Below are positions 1 to 12,907 of a stretch of DNA of 64,000 bases, in pieces. The translations under genes and the position numbers were made by a program. Source of the stretch: Agrococcus sp. SL85 (lineage in GTDB: Bacteria; Actinomycetota; Actinomycetes; Actinomycetales; Microbacteriaceae). The notes below the pieces were generated by a model. That model saw nothing but the letters and a program-made list of their open reading frames with translations, made no database searches and was not told the DNA's origin. The stretch is taken from assembly GCF_026625845.1 (NCBI RefSeq), contig NZ_CP113066.1, positions 124,001 to 188,000 on the forward strand, read 5' to 3'. Within the stretch, counting starts at the first letter, position 1. Each line of letters opens with the position of its first letter.

Positions 1-663
1 CGCGAGCGCACCGGCACCCGAGACCGTCAGGTCGGCCGCGGCGTCGATCGCGGCGTGCGCCCCGGCGTCCGCGGCGTAGGCCGTCGTGTCGACGATCGTG
101 CTCGAGGTGCCGTCGACGAGGTGGATGGCGACGTCGTCGGCCGTCTGCACCTCGATCGCGGGGCCGTCGTCGGAGGCGATCGAGGCGCCGTCGAGCAGCA
201 GCACGACCTGGGCGTCCTCCGCCGCGGCCACCACGACCCTGCCGTCGAGGCCACCCGAGAGGCGGTACACGCCCGCCTCGGTGATCGTGACGACCCCGTC
301 GGCGCTCGTCACGCCGCTCGCGGCGGTCGCGCCGGTGCCGGAGAGCGTCACGTCGATGGCGTCGGCGGCGCTCCACTCGTCCTCGCGGACGACGGTGCCG
401 TCCTCGTTGACGGCGACGAGCTCGTCGAGCGTGGCGCTCGTGACGGCGCTCGTCGTGGTCGTGGTGCCGGAGGCGCTGCTCGTGCCGGCGCCCGCCGCGG
501 CGATCCCTGCGGTGACGGCGGTGCAGCCGGCGAGCAGCGCGCCGGTCGCGACGATCGCGACGGCGGGCAGCAGGCGGCGCAGCGGCGCGCGGCGGCGATG
601 AGGACGGGCGGCGAGGGCGGGCTCGTCGCGGATGGGCTCGAGCGGGCGGCGGTCGGTGGTCAT
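1..663 (-). CDS. Carbohydrate-binding-domain lipoprotein, 3' end outside window
   Basis: The frame is open for 221 codons from the ATG at 663 and runs off the left edge without a stop. The start has a good ribosome site (AAGGAG, 6 bases upstream). The N-terminus is basic, then hydrophobic, and ends in the lipobox LLAGC at about residues 40-45, so the product should be a lipid-anchored surface protein. The rest is a Thr/Ala/Ser linker followed by a beta-rich segment with short repeated motifs (YRLSGGLDGRVVV, VVLLLDGASI, DDVAIHLVDG). I read these as the start of the carbohydrate-binding beta-helix family typified by Cthe_2159 (PF14262). The family assignment rests on motif style and on the VTC/DUF4956 neighbours, which often accompany it. 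It is the last visible gene of the minus-strand cluster, 39 bases after the VTC gene. Confidence 0.72.
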   Translation of the reverse strand, partial: MTTDRRPLEPIRDEPALAARPHRRRAPLRRLLPAVAIVATGALLAGCTAVTAGIAAAGAGTSSASGTTTTTSAVTSATLDELVAVNEDGTVVREDEWSAADAIDVTLSGTGATAASGVTSADGVVTITEAGVYRLSGGLDGRVVVAAAEDAQVVLLLDGASIASDDGPAIEVQTADDVAIHLVDGTSSTIVDTTAYAADAGAHAAIDAAADLTVSGAGALA

Positions 664-702
664 GGTGGTCTCCTTCTCAGGGGTTCGGTGTCGGTGGGCC
701 GC

Positions 703-1494
703 TCAGGCGGCGGTGCGCTCGGCGTCGGCGAAGCAGCGGCGCAGCACGCCGTGCCAGCGGTTGGCGGGGAGGTCGGGCCGGAGGGCCGCGAGGCCGGTGG
801 CGAACTTGCTGACGCGATCGGGGCGGTGCCCCGCGCGCCACAGCAGCCGGTCGACGCTGCCCGGGCCGCCGGTCGCCTTCGTCTCGACGATGACGAGGCC
901 GGGCGTCCGGAGGGTCGTGCCGTCGTCGAGGCGCCACGCGAGGTCGGTGTCGACGGTCGCGCGGGTGGCGCCGTCGGGCAGCAGCAGCGTCGTGCGGCGG
1001 TAGGCGGTCTCGATGACGGGCCGCAGCGGCGGCGCGGGGATGCCGACGACGGCGAGCCCCTCCTCCGCGTACGCGCGGCCGTCCTCGGTGAGCACGGCCC
1101 GGTCCTCCGGCGCGTACGCGATGCGCTCCTTCACGGTCGTGCCGCGGCCGCCGCGGGTCTTCAGCTCGAGGAAGGCGAGGTTCGCGTCGACGTAGGTGCG
1201 CGTGCGCAGCTTGAAGCGCCGGCGGCGGCCGTGCGCGGCGAGCCGGTAGGCGAGCAGGTCGCCGGAGTCGAAGTAGGTGGAGGCGTAGGCCAGCGCGCGC
1301 TCGCCCGCGATCTCGAGCGCCCGCGTGCCCTCGGGGAGCGCCGCGAGCATCCGCGCCGCGTCATCGGCGGCGAGCGCGTACTTGCGGTCGACGCGGGTGA
1401 GGAGCGCCGCCGCGGCCGTGAGCTCCTCGAGCGCCACCGGCTCGAGCGCGGCGACGGCGCGCTCGATCGTCCGCGACGCGGATGCGGCGGTCAT
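703..1494 (-). CDS. VTC-domain (polyphosphate polymerase-like) protein
   Basis: A 263-residue protein with the hallmarks of the VTC catalytic tunnel: TRVDRKYAL near residue 35, a KLRTRTY strand, FLELKTR and VIETKATGG. In yeast Vtc4 such basic and acidic residues line a tunnel that makes polyphosphate from ATP. Bacterial relatives are annotated as polyphosphate polymerase domain proteins, but few have been tested. There is no signal peptide or membrane segment, so the protein is probably cytoplasmic and works with the membrane protein encoded just upstream (DUF4956). Its ATG overlaps that gene's stop by ATGA, implying translational coupling. VTC-DUF4956 pairing is common in bacteria, but the substrate in this setting is unknown. 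Confidence 0.85.
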   Translation of the reverse strand: MTAASASRTIERAVAALEPVALEELTAAAALLTRVDRKYALAADDAARMLAALPEGTRALEIAGERALAYASTYFDSGDLLAYRLAAHGRRRRFKLRTRTYVDANLAFLELKTRGGRGTTVKERIAYAPEDRAVLTEDGRAYAEEGLAVVGIPAPPLRPVIETAYRRTTLLLPDGATRATVDTDLAWRLDDGTTLRTPGLVIVETKATGGPGSVDRLLWRAGHRPDRVSKFATGLAALRPDLPANRWHGVLRRCFADAERTAA

Positions 1495-2057
1495 GCCGCC
1501 ACCGCCTGCCGCGCCGGTGCGACGTCCCAGCGCACGTCGACCAGGGTGCTGTCGTCGACGAGGTCGACCTCCACGACGCTCGCCTGGCGCACGCGGCCGC
1601 CGAGCAGCTGCTCGAGGTGCGCGACGAGCTCGGCGCGATCGACGATCGCGCGGTCGATGCGCACCTGCTGGTGCTGCCCGGCGGCCAGCAGGCGCGGGTG
1701 GTCGACGATCGCGAGGGCGCCGACGACGAGCGCGATGAGGGCGCCGGAGAGCACGAGGTCGGCGGCGCCGAGGCCCGCGACGAGGCCGATGGCCAGCGAG
1801 GCGAAGTAGTAGGCCACCTCGCGCTGCGAGATCTCGGTGGAGCGCAGGCGGATGATCGAGAGCACGCCGAAGAGGCCGAGGCCCACGCCGATCGAGGCGG
1901 TCGCGTCGGCGAGCACGAGGCTCACGGCGAGCACGCCCACGTTGACGCCCACGAAGGCGACGAGCAGGTCGCGGCGGCGGTGGCGGCGGTAGTAGAGGCC
2001 GTAGGCGAGGACGAGGATCGCGAGGGCGTCGACGGCGAGCAGGAGGGCGGTGTTCAC
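1491..2057 (-). CDS. DUF4956 membrane protein
   Basis: A 188-residue protein with about four N-terminal membrane segments followed by a soluble C-terminal region from about residue 125. The stretch FGVLSIIRLRSTEISQ is the conserved DUF4956 signature. I chose the GTG at 2057 because it overlaps the preceding stop as GTGA and has GGAG five bases upstream; the frame extends further upstream only as low-complexity Arg-rich sequence. DUF4956 proteins are usually encoded next to VTC-domain proteins and are presumed to be their membrane partners. Function is inferred from that context alone. Confidence 0.85.
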   Translation of the reverse strand: MNTALLLAVDALAILVLAYGLYYRRHRRRDLLVAFVGVNVGVLAVSLVLADATASIGVGLGLFGVLSIIRLRSTEISQREVAYYFASLAIGLVAGLGAADLVLSGALIALVVGALAIVDHPRLLAAGQHQQVRIDRAIVDRAELVAHLEQLLGGRVRQASVVEVDLVDDSTLVDVRWDVAPARQAVAA

Positions 2058-3196
2058 GGGAGCTCCAGGTGGGGGTTCGGGTTGGATCGGTTCGGGATGG
2101 ATCGGTTCGGGATGGATCGGCTCGACGGGACGGCGCGGGTGGCGGGCGGCACGGGTGCGGCCTCCGCCGCCCCGCCCGCCGCCGGGGCGAAGACGCCGAA
2201 GCGCTGCGCCGCGTAGGCGAGGCCTGCGAGGCACGCGTCGATCGCGAGCTTCGCGGGCAGGAGGGCGGCGCCGGCGGCCACGGCCGCCTGCAGCGCGCCC
2301 GCGCCGACGACGGCGCTCGCGACGGCGAGCAGCGCGTAGCGGCGGGCCTGGTCGAGGGTGCGCCCGGAGGCTGCGGCGAAGACCCAGCGACGGCCGACCG
2401 CGAAGTGCACGCCGGCGGTGACGGCGCGGGCCGCGAGCGCCGCGAGGCCGGCGAGCCCGAGCACGGCGGTGAGGGCGACGACGAGCAGCGCGTCGAGCGC
2501 GAAGCACGCGAGGCCGAGCGCAGAGAAGCGCAGGACGGGGCCGAGGAGCGGCGCGAGGACGCGCGCGGAGTCGGCGATCGGGCGGAAGTGCGAGGAGGCG
2601 TTGCCGTCGAGGTAGACCGTGGCGATCGGCACCCCGTGGAGCACGACGCGGCGGCGGGCGGCCTCGAGCAGCACGCGCTGCTCGTGCTCGAAGCGATCGC
2701 CCGGCACCCGCCCGATCCAGCGCAGCGCCCCCGCCGGGAGGCCCCGCAGGCCCGTCTGCGCGTCCCCGACGCGGACGCCCGAGGCGAGGGCGAAGAGGCC
2801 CCGGCTCACGGCGTTGCCGAGCCGGCTGCGCAGCGGCACGTCACCGACGAGCGCGCGCTCGCCGAGCACGATCGCGTCGGGGTGCGCACCCAGCGCGGCC
2901 TCGACGGCGGCGACGTCCTCGGGCGTGTGCTGGCCGTCGCAGTCGGCGGTGACGACGGCGCTGCCCGGGTGGGCGGCGCGCACGTGGCCGATGCCGGTGC
3001 GGAGGGCAGCGCCCTTGCCGCGGTTCGCGGGGTGCGTGAGCACGGTCGCCCCGAGGGCCCGCACCGCGGCGAGCGCGGCGGCCGCGCCCGGGCCGCTGCC
3101 GTCGTCGACGACGACGACCGGCCGAGGCGCGAGCGCCCGCACGAGGCGCTCGAGGCGCTCGTCCGGGTCGAGCGCGCAGATCAGGACGACGGCCAC
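2054..3196 (-). CDS. GT2 glycosyltransferase fused to GtrA-like membrane domain
   Basis: A 380-residue two-domain protein. Residues 1 to about 235 form a family 2 glycosyltransferase of the dolichol-phosphate-mannose-synthase type, with VVVDDGSG for nucleotide-sugar binding and the metal-binding acidic motif in TADCDGQH. Residues from about 250 to 355 form a four-helix GtrA domain, the type that flips or anchors polyprenyl-phosphate sugars. The protein therefore probably makes and translocates a lipid-linked sugar for cell-envelope decoration. I start it at the GTG at 3196, which lies in the last codons of the upstream glycosidase gene; its stop overlaps the next start as GTGA. The last 25 residues are a repetitive tail (IPNRS units) encoded by a 15-bp tandem repeat and look dispensable. 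Confidence 0.85.
   Translation of the reverse strand: MAVVLICALDPDERLERLVRALAPRPVVVVDDGSGPGAAAALAAVRALGATVLTHPANRGKGAALRTGIGHVRAAHPGSAVVTADCDGQHTPEDVAAVEAALGAHPDAIVLGERALVGDVPLRSRLGNAVSRGLFALASGVRVGDAQTGLRGLPAGALRWIGRVPGDRFEHEQRVLLEAARRRVVLHGVPIATVYLDGNASSHFRPIADSARVLAPLLGPVLRFSALGLACFALDALLVVALTAVLGLAGLAALAARAVTAGVHFAVGRRWVFAAASGRTLDQARRYALLAVASAVVGAGALQAAVAAGAALLPAKLAIDACLAGLAYAAQRFGVFAPAAGGAAEAAPVPPATRAVPSSRSIPNRSIPNRSNPNPHLELP
2081..2125. repeat. Three 15-bp tandem units at the 3' end of the GT2-GtrA gene
   Basis: Three consecutive units of the pattern GATGGATCGGTTCGG, the first and last with one to three substitutions. They encode the repeated IPNRS tail of the glycosyltransferase on the minus strand, close to the start of the DUF4956 gene. 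The period is a multiple of three, so a change in copy number would keep the frame. Confidence 0.85.
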
Positions 3197-3198
3197 GG

Positions 3199-4179
3199 TC
3201 AGCCCACCACGTAGAGGATGTCGCTCGTGGCGCGCTCGCCGCCGTTCGACGGCTCGTTCACGACCTCCCCGTCGACGACGATCGTCGAGGAGCCGCCGCC
3301 GTCGAGGTTGTAGGCGACGTCCGCGCCGAGGCCCTGCAGGGAGGACGCGAGCTCGGTGAGCGTCATGCCCGCGCTCTCGTCGCTGCGGCCGTCGACGACC
3401 ACGAGCGCGATCCGCCCGTCCTCGAGCACCGCGACGGCGGTGCGCGGCTGGTCGCCCTGGATGGAGTGGTTGCCGACGTTCGTGTCGACCTCGACGCTCT
3501 CGATGCCGCCGACGACCGCGCCGTCCTCGACGAGCGCGGGGCCGAACGAGAGCGTCTGCCAGGCCCCGTCGGCGAGCAGCTCCTCGCCGCTCGTGGCGGT
3601 CTCGTCGACGATCGCGGCGGTGCCGTCGCGGTAGAGCACGAGCGCCTCGCGGACGCCCTCGTCGCGGTAGAGCACGCCGTTGCGGATGACGATGCCGGTG
3701 TCGCGGAAGCCGTAGTAGTCGCCGTTGATGGCGATGCTCGCGCCCACCTGCTCGGCGATGACGCTCGGCAGCTCGGTGATGTTCTCGCCGAAGGCGTCGT
3801 CGGCGAAGGCGCTGCGCAGCTGCGTGATGTCGTCCAGCTCGAGGATCGCCGTCGTCACCGCCGCGGCGTCGTCGCCCTCCCCCACCGTCTCCGTCGTGAC
3901 GGTCGCGGAGGCCGTGCCCGCCTCGGCGGCGACGGCCGCGGTGCCCGCGGCACGCTCGAGCGAGGAGGCGCTGACGACCTCGACGTGCTCGACGACGAAG
4001 CGGTCGAGCGCCCAGGCGACGCCGCCGATCGCGGTCGTGCAGGCGACGAGGCCGGCGGCGATCGCGACGCGGGCGCGGGTGCCGAGGCGGCGGCGCGGGC
4101 TGGCGGCGGGCTGGTCGGCGCCGACGGGCGCGCCGGGAGCGGGAGCGGGGGCGGGAGTGGAAGAGGCGGCGTCGTGCAT
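3199..4179 (-). CDS. Phosphodiester glycosidase (NAGPA-domain) membrane-anchored protein
   Basis: A 326-residue protein. After a short Pro/Ala-rich N-terminus there is one hydrophobic segment at about residues 37-58 with no cleavage site, so it is probably a type II membrane protein with its catalytic domain outside. The outer domain carries the signature of the phosphodiester glycosidase/NAGPA family (PF09992): NGDYYGFRDTG, ALVVVDGRS and, near the end, YNLDGGGSST. Family members remove sugars linked through a phosphodiester, including uncovering of GlcNAc-1-phosphate. I prefer the ATG at 4179 to the upstream start at 4224, which would add a charged, unlikely leader. It heads the coupled five-gene cluster, and the gap to the sensor kinase gene is about 100 bases. 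Confidence 0.85.
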   Translation of the reverse strand: MHDAASSTPAPAPAPGAPVGADQPAASPRRRLGTRARVAIAAGLVACTTAIGGVAWALDRFVVEHVEVVSASSLERAAGTAAVAAEAGTASATVTTETVGEGDDAAAVTTAILELDDITQLRSAFADDAFGENITELPSVIAEQVGASIAINGDYYGFRDTGIVIRNGVLYRDEGVREALVLYRDGTAAIVDETATSGEELLADGAWQTLSFGPALVEDGAVVGGIESVEVDTNVGNHSIQGDQPRTAVAVLEDGRIALVVVDGRSDESAGMTLTELASSLQGLGADVAYNLDGGGSSTIVVDGEVVNEPSNGGERATSDILYVVG

Positions 4180-4279
4180 GGATCCCACGATCCGCGGGGG
4201 CCCCTGCCCGGAGCAGAACCGCACCTTGGCCGCGCATGAGCGGAGCCGAGCGATCCCCGATGACGGGCCTGTGCGCCGC

Positions 4280-5715
<1,436 letters not shown>

Positions 5716-5716
<1 letters not shown>

Positions 5717-6453
5717 CAGGCCGGCTTGATCGTGTAGCCGACGCCGCGCACGGTGTGCAGCATGGGCTCGCCGAGCGCGTCGACCTTCTTGCGCAGGTAC
5801 GAGACGTAGATCTCGACGATGCTGGCCCTGCCGCCGAAGTCGTAGCTCCAGACGGCGTCGAGGATCTGCGCCTTCGAGAGCACCCGCCTGGGGTTCCGCA
5901 TGAGGTAGCGCAGCAGCTCGAACTCCTTCGCCGTGAGCGCGATGGGCGTGCCGCCGCGCGAGACCTCGTAGGTCTCCTCGTCGAGGACGAGGTCGCCCAC
6001 GACGAGGCGCGGATCGTCGTCGCCGGTCGCGACGTGGCGGCGCACCATCCGCCGCAGCCGCGCCACGACCTCCTCGAGGTTGAAGGGCTTCGTGACGTAG
6101 TCGTCGCCGCCCTCCTCGATGCCGGCGATGCGGTCGGTCACGGCGTCCTTCGCCGTGAGGAGCAGCACGGGCACCTCGTTGCCCGCGGCGCGGAGCCTGC
6201 GCAGCACCTCCATGCCGTCGATGCCGGGGAGCATGATGTCGAGCACCACGACGTCGGGCTGCAGCTCGCGGATCGCGTTCAGCGCGTCCTGCCCGTTCGC
6301 CGCGGTGCGGGCGAGCCAGCCCTCGTTGGCGAGCGCCATGCGCAGCAGCTCGGCGAGGTTGGCCTCGTCGTCGACGACGACCGCGCGGATGGGCTGGCCG
6401 TCGGCGCGCACGAGCGGGCGGCGCGGGGCGGCGGGGCGAGGATCCATGGCCAT
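5716..6453 (-). CDS. OmpR-family response regulator
   Basis: A 245-residue regulator with a receiver domain (residues about 23-135) and a C-terminal winged helix (about 150-243). The acidic pocket is VVVDDE, the phosphorylated Asp is Asp72 in VVVLDIMLPG, and the conserved Thr/Lys positions are LLLTAKD and TKPFN. The DNA-binding domain shows LTAKEFELLRYLM and the terminal VRGVGYTIKP typical of OmpR/PhoB regulators. I use the ATG at 6453 (product begins MAMDPRP); the frame extends to 6573, but that extra sequence is not receiver-like. It is the first gene of the operon with the adjacent kinase. Confidence 0.94.
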
Positions 6454-6604
6454 AGTCAATCCGATGCTGGGCGGCAGGGGTGCCACCAGCGTGCGCGGCT
6501 CGCACGAGCGGCGGCCCGGCGGAGCCTTGGAGGACGCCAAGCGCCGCGGCGCGGGTGCGCCGGCTCGACGCATCTGCGCAGGCGCACCCGGCTCAGGCGC
6601 CGGT

Positions 6605-6940
6605 TCAGGCGCCGCGCGTCTTCCGGGGCTTCCGCGGCTTGTGGGGCTGCGTCGCGGCGATGGTCTGCACGACCTCGTGCAGCCACTCGGTGTCGGCCAT
6701 CGCGTCGTCGTCGGCGATGCCGTAGGGCTTCGAGCCCGGGTACGCCTCGCCGCGCGGGAGGTGCGCGGTGAGCTCGGCCGCCTCGGGCACGAGCTTCAGG
6801 AAGAGGGTGTCGTCGCACACGAACGCGAAGACGCGGTCGTCGCAGTACAGCGCGTGCTCCCCGAACATCGGCTGCAGGCGGATGGGCAGCGGGTCGAGCG
6901 CGCGCTCGATCCGCTCGAGCGTCTCGGGCAGGTTCGGCAT
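6605..6940 (-). CDS. TfoX/Sxy N-terminal-domain protein
   Basis: A 111-residue protein matching the TfoX N-terminal domain: LPETLERIERAL, then RLQPMFGEHALYC, a beta strand series (FAFVCDDTLFLKL) and PGSKPYGI. The tail is Lys/Arg/Pro-rich. The C-terminal TfoX domain is absent, as in most actinobacterial members. Full-length TfoX/Sxy activates competence genes in Haemophilus and E. coli; the role of the single-domain version is not established. I use the ATG at 6940; a GTG at 6958 is also possible. It stands alone, separated from yaaA by a palindrome that could be a terminator. Confidence 0.82.
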   Translation of the reverse strand: MPNLPETLERIERALDPLPIRLQPMFGEHALYCDDRVFAFVCDDTLFLKLVPEAAELTAHLPRGEAYPGSKPYGIADDDAMADTEWLHEVVQTIAATQPHKPRKPRKTRGA

Positions 6941-7035
6941 GCCCCGATGATGGCGCACGCCGGTGACGGAGGCCGCACTGCCATCCAGCGGTGACCGGCC
7001 GCCGCAGGTCGAGGAGGCCGCGCCGGAGGCGCTGC

Positions 7036-7073
7036 CGTCACGAGACCCGCCGAGCGGGTCGGGTCTCGTGACG
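7036..7073 (-). terminator. Perfect 14-bp inverted repeat downstream of yaaA
   Basis: The arms CGTCACGAGACCCG and CGGGTCTCGTGACG are fully complementary with a 10-base loop. It lies 45 bases after the yaaA stop and before the TfoX-like gene, both read leftward. There is no T-run on either side, so it would be an L-shaped or Rho-assisted terminator, as is common in high-GC actinobacteria, or a dispersed palindrome. Confidence 0.6.
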
Positions 7074-7117
7074 CGTGCGGGCGCGCCGCGCGCTCGTCGA
7101 CCAGCGGGAGCGACGCG

Positions 7118-7834
7118 TCAGGCGGCGACGGCGCGCGGGTCGCGCACCGTGAGGCGGAGCCCCGACCCGGTGCGCTCGAGCGGCAGCCCGGCGCCGGCCG
7201 CCCAGGCCGCGAGCTCGTCCGCCGAGCCCGCGCGGGCGCCCGCCTCGGCGAGCGCGCGCACGAGCGCGCCCTTGCCGGCCTTGTTCCAGTGGTTGAGCGC
7301 CGTGCCCTCGGGCGAGACGACCTCCACGGCCACCGCGCCCGCGACGGGCGCGAGCTGCGCGTAGGCCTTCGAGCGGAGGTCCAGGGCGAAGCCGTCGAGC
7401 TCGGCGCCCGCGTCGGCCCAGAGCGCCTTCATCCGCGCCCCCGGCAGCCGCGTGTGCTCGGAGACCTTGTAGGCGGGGATCGCGTCGCCCGCGCGCACGA
7501 AGCCGAGCAGCGCCGACTGGATGACCACGTGGCGCTCCACCCACGCTCGCGCGTCGCGCTCGAGCGAGCCGGCGTCGAGCGCGTCGTAGAGCACACCCGT
7601 GTACCGGTCGATCGCGGGCATGGTCGCCGAGGTGCGCACCGCTGCGTTGTCGGCGGCCGCGCGCGCCTTCGCGGGCGTCGAGGTGTCCTGCCCTGCGGCG
7701 ACGAGGCGGTCGAGCGCAGCCAGTGCCCGGGAACGGGCGACGGCCAGCCCGGGGAACCCCAGGCCGGCCGTCGTGAGGCTGGCGCCCGTCCCGCCTGCCG
7801 CCTTCGTCTCGCTGGGCGGCAGGAGGACGATCAC
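7118..7834 (-). CDS. yaaA: YaaA family peroxide-stress protein
   Basis: A 238-residue protein of the YaaA/DUF328 family. It begins IVLLPPSETK, the family's N-terminal signature, and contains RYTGVLYDALD, RLPGARMKALW and ALNHWNKAGKGALVRAL, all typical conserved blocks. In E. coli YaaA lowers free intracellular iron and protects DNA and protein from hydrogen peroxide; the family has a DNA-binding fold. The start is a GTG that overlaps the stop of atpC as GTGA, so this gene is translationally attached to the end of the ATP synthase operon, which would tie its expression to the operon. Confidence 0.9.
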   Translation of the reverse strand: MIVLLPPSETKAAGGTGASLTTAGLGFPGLAVARSRALAALDRLVAAGQDTSTPAKARAAADNAAVRTSATMPAIDRYTGVLYDALDAGSLERDARAWVERHVVIQSALLGFVRAGDAIPAYKVSEHTRLPGARMKALWADAGAELDGFALDLRSKAYAQLAPVAGAVAVEVVSPEGTALNHWNKAGKGALVRALAEAGARAGSADELAAWAAGAGLPLERTGSGLRLTVRDPRAVAA

Positions 7835-8087
7835 GCGAGCGCTGCGTCGCGGGCGACGATCTCCACCCGGTCGTGGTCGACCGAGAGGAAGCCCTCGTCG
7901 GCCTGCACGCGGTGGACCGTGCCGGACGTGTCGGTGACGCGCACCTGACCCTCGGCGAGCAGCGCGAGGACGGGCTCGTGACCGGTCAGGATGCCGATCT
8001 CACCCTCCACCGTCTTGGCGATGATCTGCGACGCCTCGCCCGACCACACCTCCTGGGTGGCCGACACGATGCTCACCGAGAGCGGCA

Positions 8088-8088
<1 letters not shown>
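7831..8088 (-). CDS. atpC: ATP synthase F1 epsilon subunit
   Basis: An 85-residue protein of the short actinobacterial epsilon type, made mostly of the N-terminal beta-sandwich: VSIVSATQEVWSGEA, GEIGILTGHEPVLALL and DEGFLSVDHDRVEIV. The C-terminal helical hairpin found in longer epsilon subunits is missing, as is usual in this lineage. Epsilon links the gamma stalk to the c-ring and regulates hydrolysis. Its ATG shares one base with the atpD stop (TGATG). It is the last structural gene of the operon. Confidence 0.94.
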
Positions 8089-9572
<1,484 letters not shown>

Positions 9573-10457
9573 CTACTTCGCCGAGGAGAGGGCGTCCGCG
9601 CCGCCCACGATCTCGGAGATCTGCTGCGTGATCTCGGCCTGACGCGCGTTGTTGCGGAGACGCGTGTAGTCCGTGATGAGCTTGTCCGCGTTGTCGGAGG
9701 CCGACTTCATGGCCTTCTGCGTGGCCGCCTGCTTCGCGGCGGCCGACTGCAGGAGCGCGTTGAAGATGCGGCTCTCGACGTACACGGGGAGGAGGGCGTC
9801 GAGCACCGACGCGGGCTCCGGCTCGAACTCGTAGAGCGGCAGCGCCGCCTCGTCGGAGGCCTGGTCGGCCTCGACGATCTCGAGCGGGAGGAGGCGCACG
9901 ACGCTCGGCTCCTGCGTCATCATGCTCACGAAGCGGTTGTAGACGACGTGGATCTCGTCGACCTCCCCCTTCGTGTACGACTCGATGACGAGGTCGGCGA
10001 TCTCGCGGGCGAGCTCCGAGTCCGGCACGTCCGTCTGACCCTGCCAGTCCTTGATGAACGAGCGACGGCGGAACTGGAAGTACTGCACCGCCTTGCGGCC
10101 GACGAGGTAGTGGTCGACCTCCTTGCCGTCCTGCTCGAGCTGCGCCCGCAGCTCACCCGCCTCGCGGATGATCTGCGAGTTGAACGCGCCGGCGAGGCCG
10201 CGGTCGCTCGTGAGGACGATGACGGCGGAGCGCTTGATCTCCTCGCGCTCCGTCGTCAGCGGGTGCCCCTCGTTGGAGTACGTGGCCACGGCCGAGACGG
10301 CGCGCGTGATCGCCCGGGCGTAGGGGCTCGACGCCTCGACGCGACCCAGAGCCTTCTGGATGCGCGAGGCGGCGATGAGCTCCATCGCCTTCGTGATCTT
10401 CTTGGTCGTCTGCGCAGACTTGATCTTCTGCGTGTAGACCCTGAGCTTGGCGCCCAT
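9573..10457 (-). CDS. atpG: ATP synthase F1 gamma subunit
   Basis: A 294-residue rotor shaft subunit. The N-terminal helix [20 protein letters not shown] is close to the family consensus GAxxRxxRxRIKSVxxTxK, and the C-terminal helix ends with [20 protein letters not shown], the other conserved half of the coiled coil. The central Rossmann-like region includes [12 protein letters not shown]. The gene sits three bases downstream of the atpA stop. It rotates inside the alpha3/beta3 ring and couples to the c-ring. Confidence 0.98.
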   Translation of the reverse strand: MGAKLRVYTQKIKSAQTTKKITKAMELIAASRIQKALGRVEASSPYARAITRAVSAVATYSNEGHPLTTEREEIKRSAVIVLTSDRGLAGAFNSQIIREAGELRAQLEQDGKEVDHYLVGRKAVQYFQFRRRSFIKDWQGQTDVPDSELAREIADLVIESYTKGEVDEIHVVYNRFVSMMTQEPSVVRLLPLEIVEADQASDEAALPLYEFEPEPASVLDALLPVYVESRIFNALLQSAAAKQAATQKAMKSASDNADKLITDYTRLRNNARQAEITQQISEIVGGADALSSAK

Positions 10458-10460
10458 GGA

Positions 10461-12093
<1,633 letters not shown>

Positions 12094-12121
12094 GTGTCTT
12101 CCTCTTCGGGGTGCCTTCGAC

Positions 12122-12907
12122 CTAGCCGAGCTGCAGGCGGAGGTCGGTGAACTTGGAGCGGACGGTGCCGTCGATGACGTCGTCGCCGATCGCGACGCGG
12201 AGGCCGCCGAGGACCTTCGGGTCGACGATCTGCTGCAGCTGCAGCGTGCGGCCGTACTGGCGCTCGAGGCCGACGCGGAGCCGGTCGAGCTGGGCCGCGG
12301 GGAGCTCGCGAGCGGTCGTGATGGTCGCGAGCGAGCGGCCGGATGCGGCGGCCACCTGGGTCGCCGCGCCGCTCAGCAGCTGTCGCACGCGACGGCCGCG
12401 CGGGGCGCGCACGAGGTGGTCGAGGATCGCCGCGGTCGCGGCGCTCGAGCGGCCGGCGAGGAGGCGCTCGACGAGCACCGCCTTGTCGTCGGCGCGGCCG
12501 AGCACGCCGCCGAGCGCGAGCTCGAGCTCGGCGTCGGAGGCCACGATCCGCTCGAACGAGGCGATCTCGCCCGCGACGTCGGCGTCGCCGGAGGCGCGCA
12601 CCGCGATGCGGATGGCCGCGTCGTCGACGGCGGCGAGGATGTCCTCGGCCTTCGACCAGCGCTGGCGCGCCAGGTGCGCGACCACGGCGCGCGCCGGAGC
12701 GCCCACCTGGCCGAGCACCCGCTCGGCGAGCGCCGCGCGGGCGTCCGCCGTGGCGACCGGGTCGACGAGCGCCGACAGCACCTGCTGGCTGCGCTCGATG
12801 GCGCGCGAGGCCTGGAACAGGTCGCGCGCGTCGTCGAGCCCGGCGTGGGGCTGGCCCTGGAGCGCCTCGTCGATGCCGGCTCGCGCCTGGCTGGTCGCGC
12901 TGCCCAC
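12122..12907 (-). CDS. atpH: ATP synthase F1 delta subunit
   Basis: A 261-residue delta subunit of the longer actinobacterial form. The region [23 protein letters not shown], the segment [15 protein letters not shown] and the C-terminal block [20 protein letters not shown] are characteristic. Delta caps the alpha3/beta3 ring and ties it to the b-subunit stator. The chosen GTG at 12907 shares one base with the atpF stop codon TAG, so coupling is likely; the frame is open further upstream, but only as sequence antisense to or shadowing atpF. It precedes atpA by 28 bases. Confidence 0.93.
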   Translation of the reverse strand: MGSATSQARAGIDEALQGQPHAGLDDARDLFQASRAIERSQQVLSALVDPVATADARAALAERVLGQVGAPARAVVAHLARQRWSKAEDILAAVDDAAIRIAVRASGDADVAGEIASFERIVASDAELELALGGVLGRADDKAVLVERLLAGRSSAATAAILDHLVRAPRGRRVRQLLSGAATQVAAASGRSLATITTARELPAAQLDRLRVGLERQYGRTLQLQQIVDPKVLGGLRVAIGDDVIDGTVRSKFTDLRLQLG

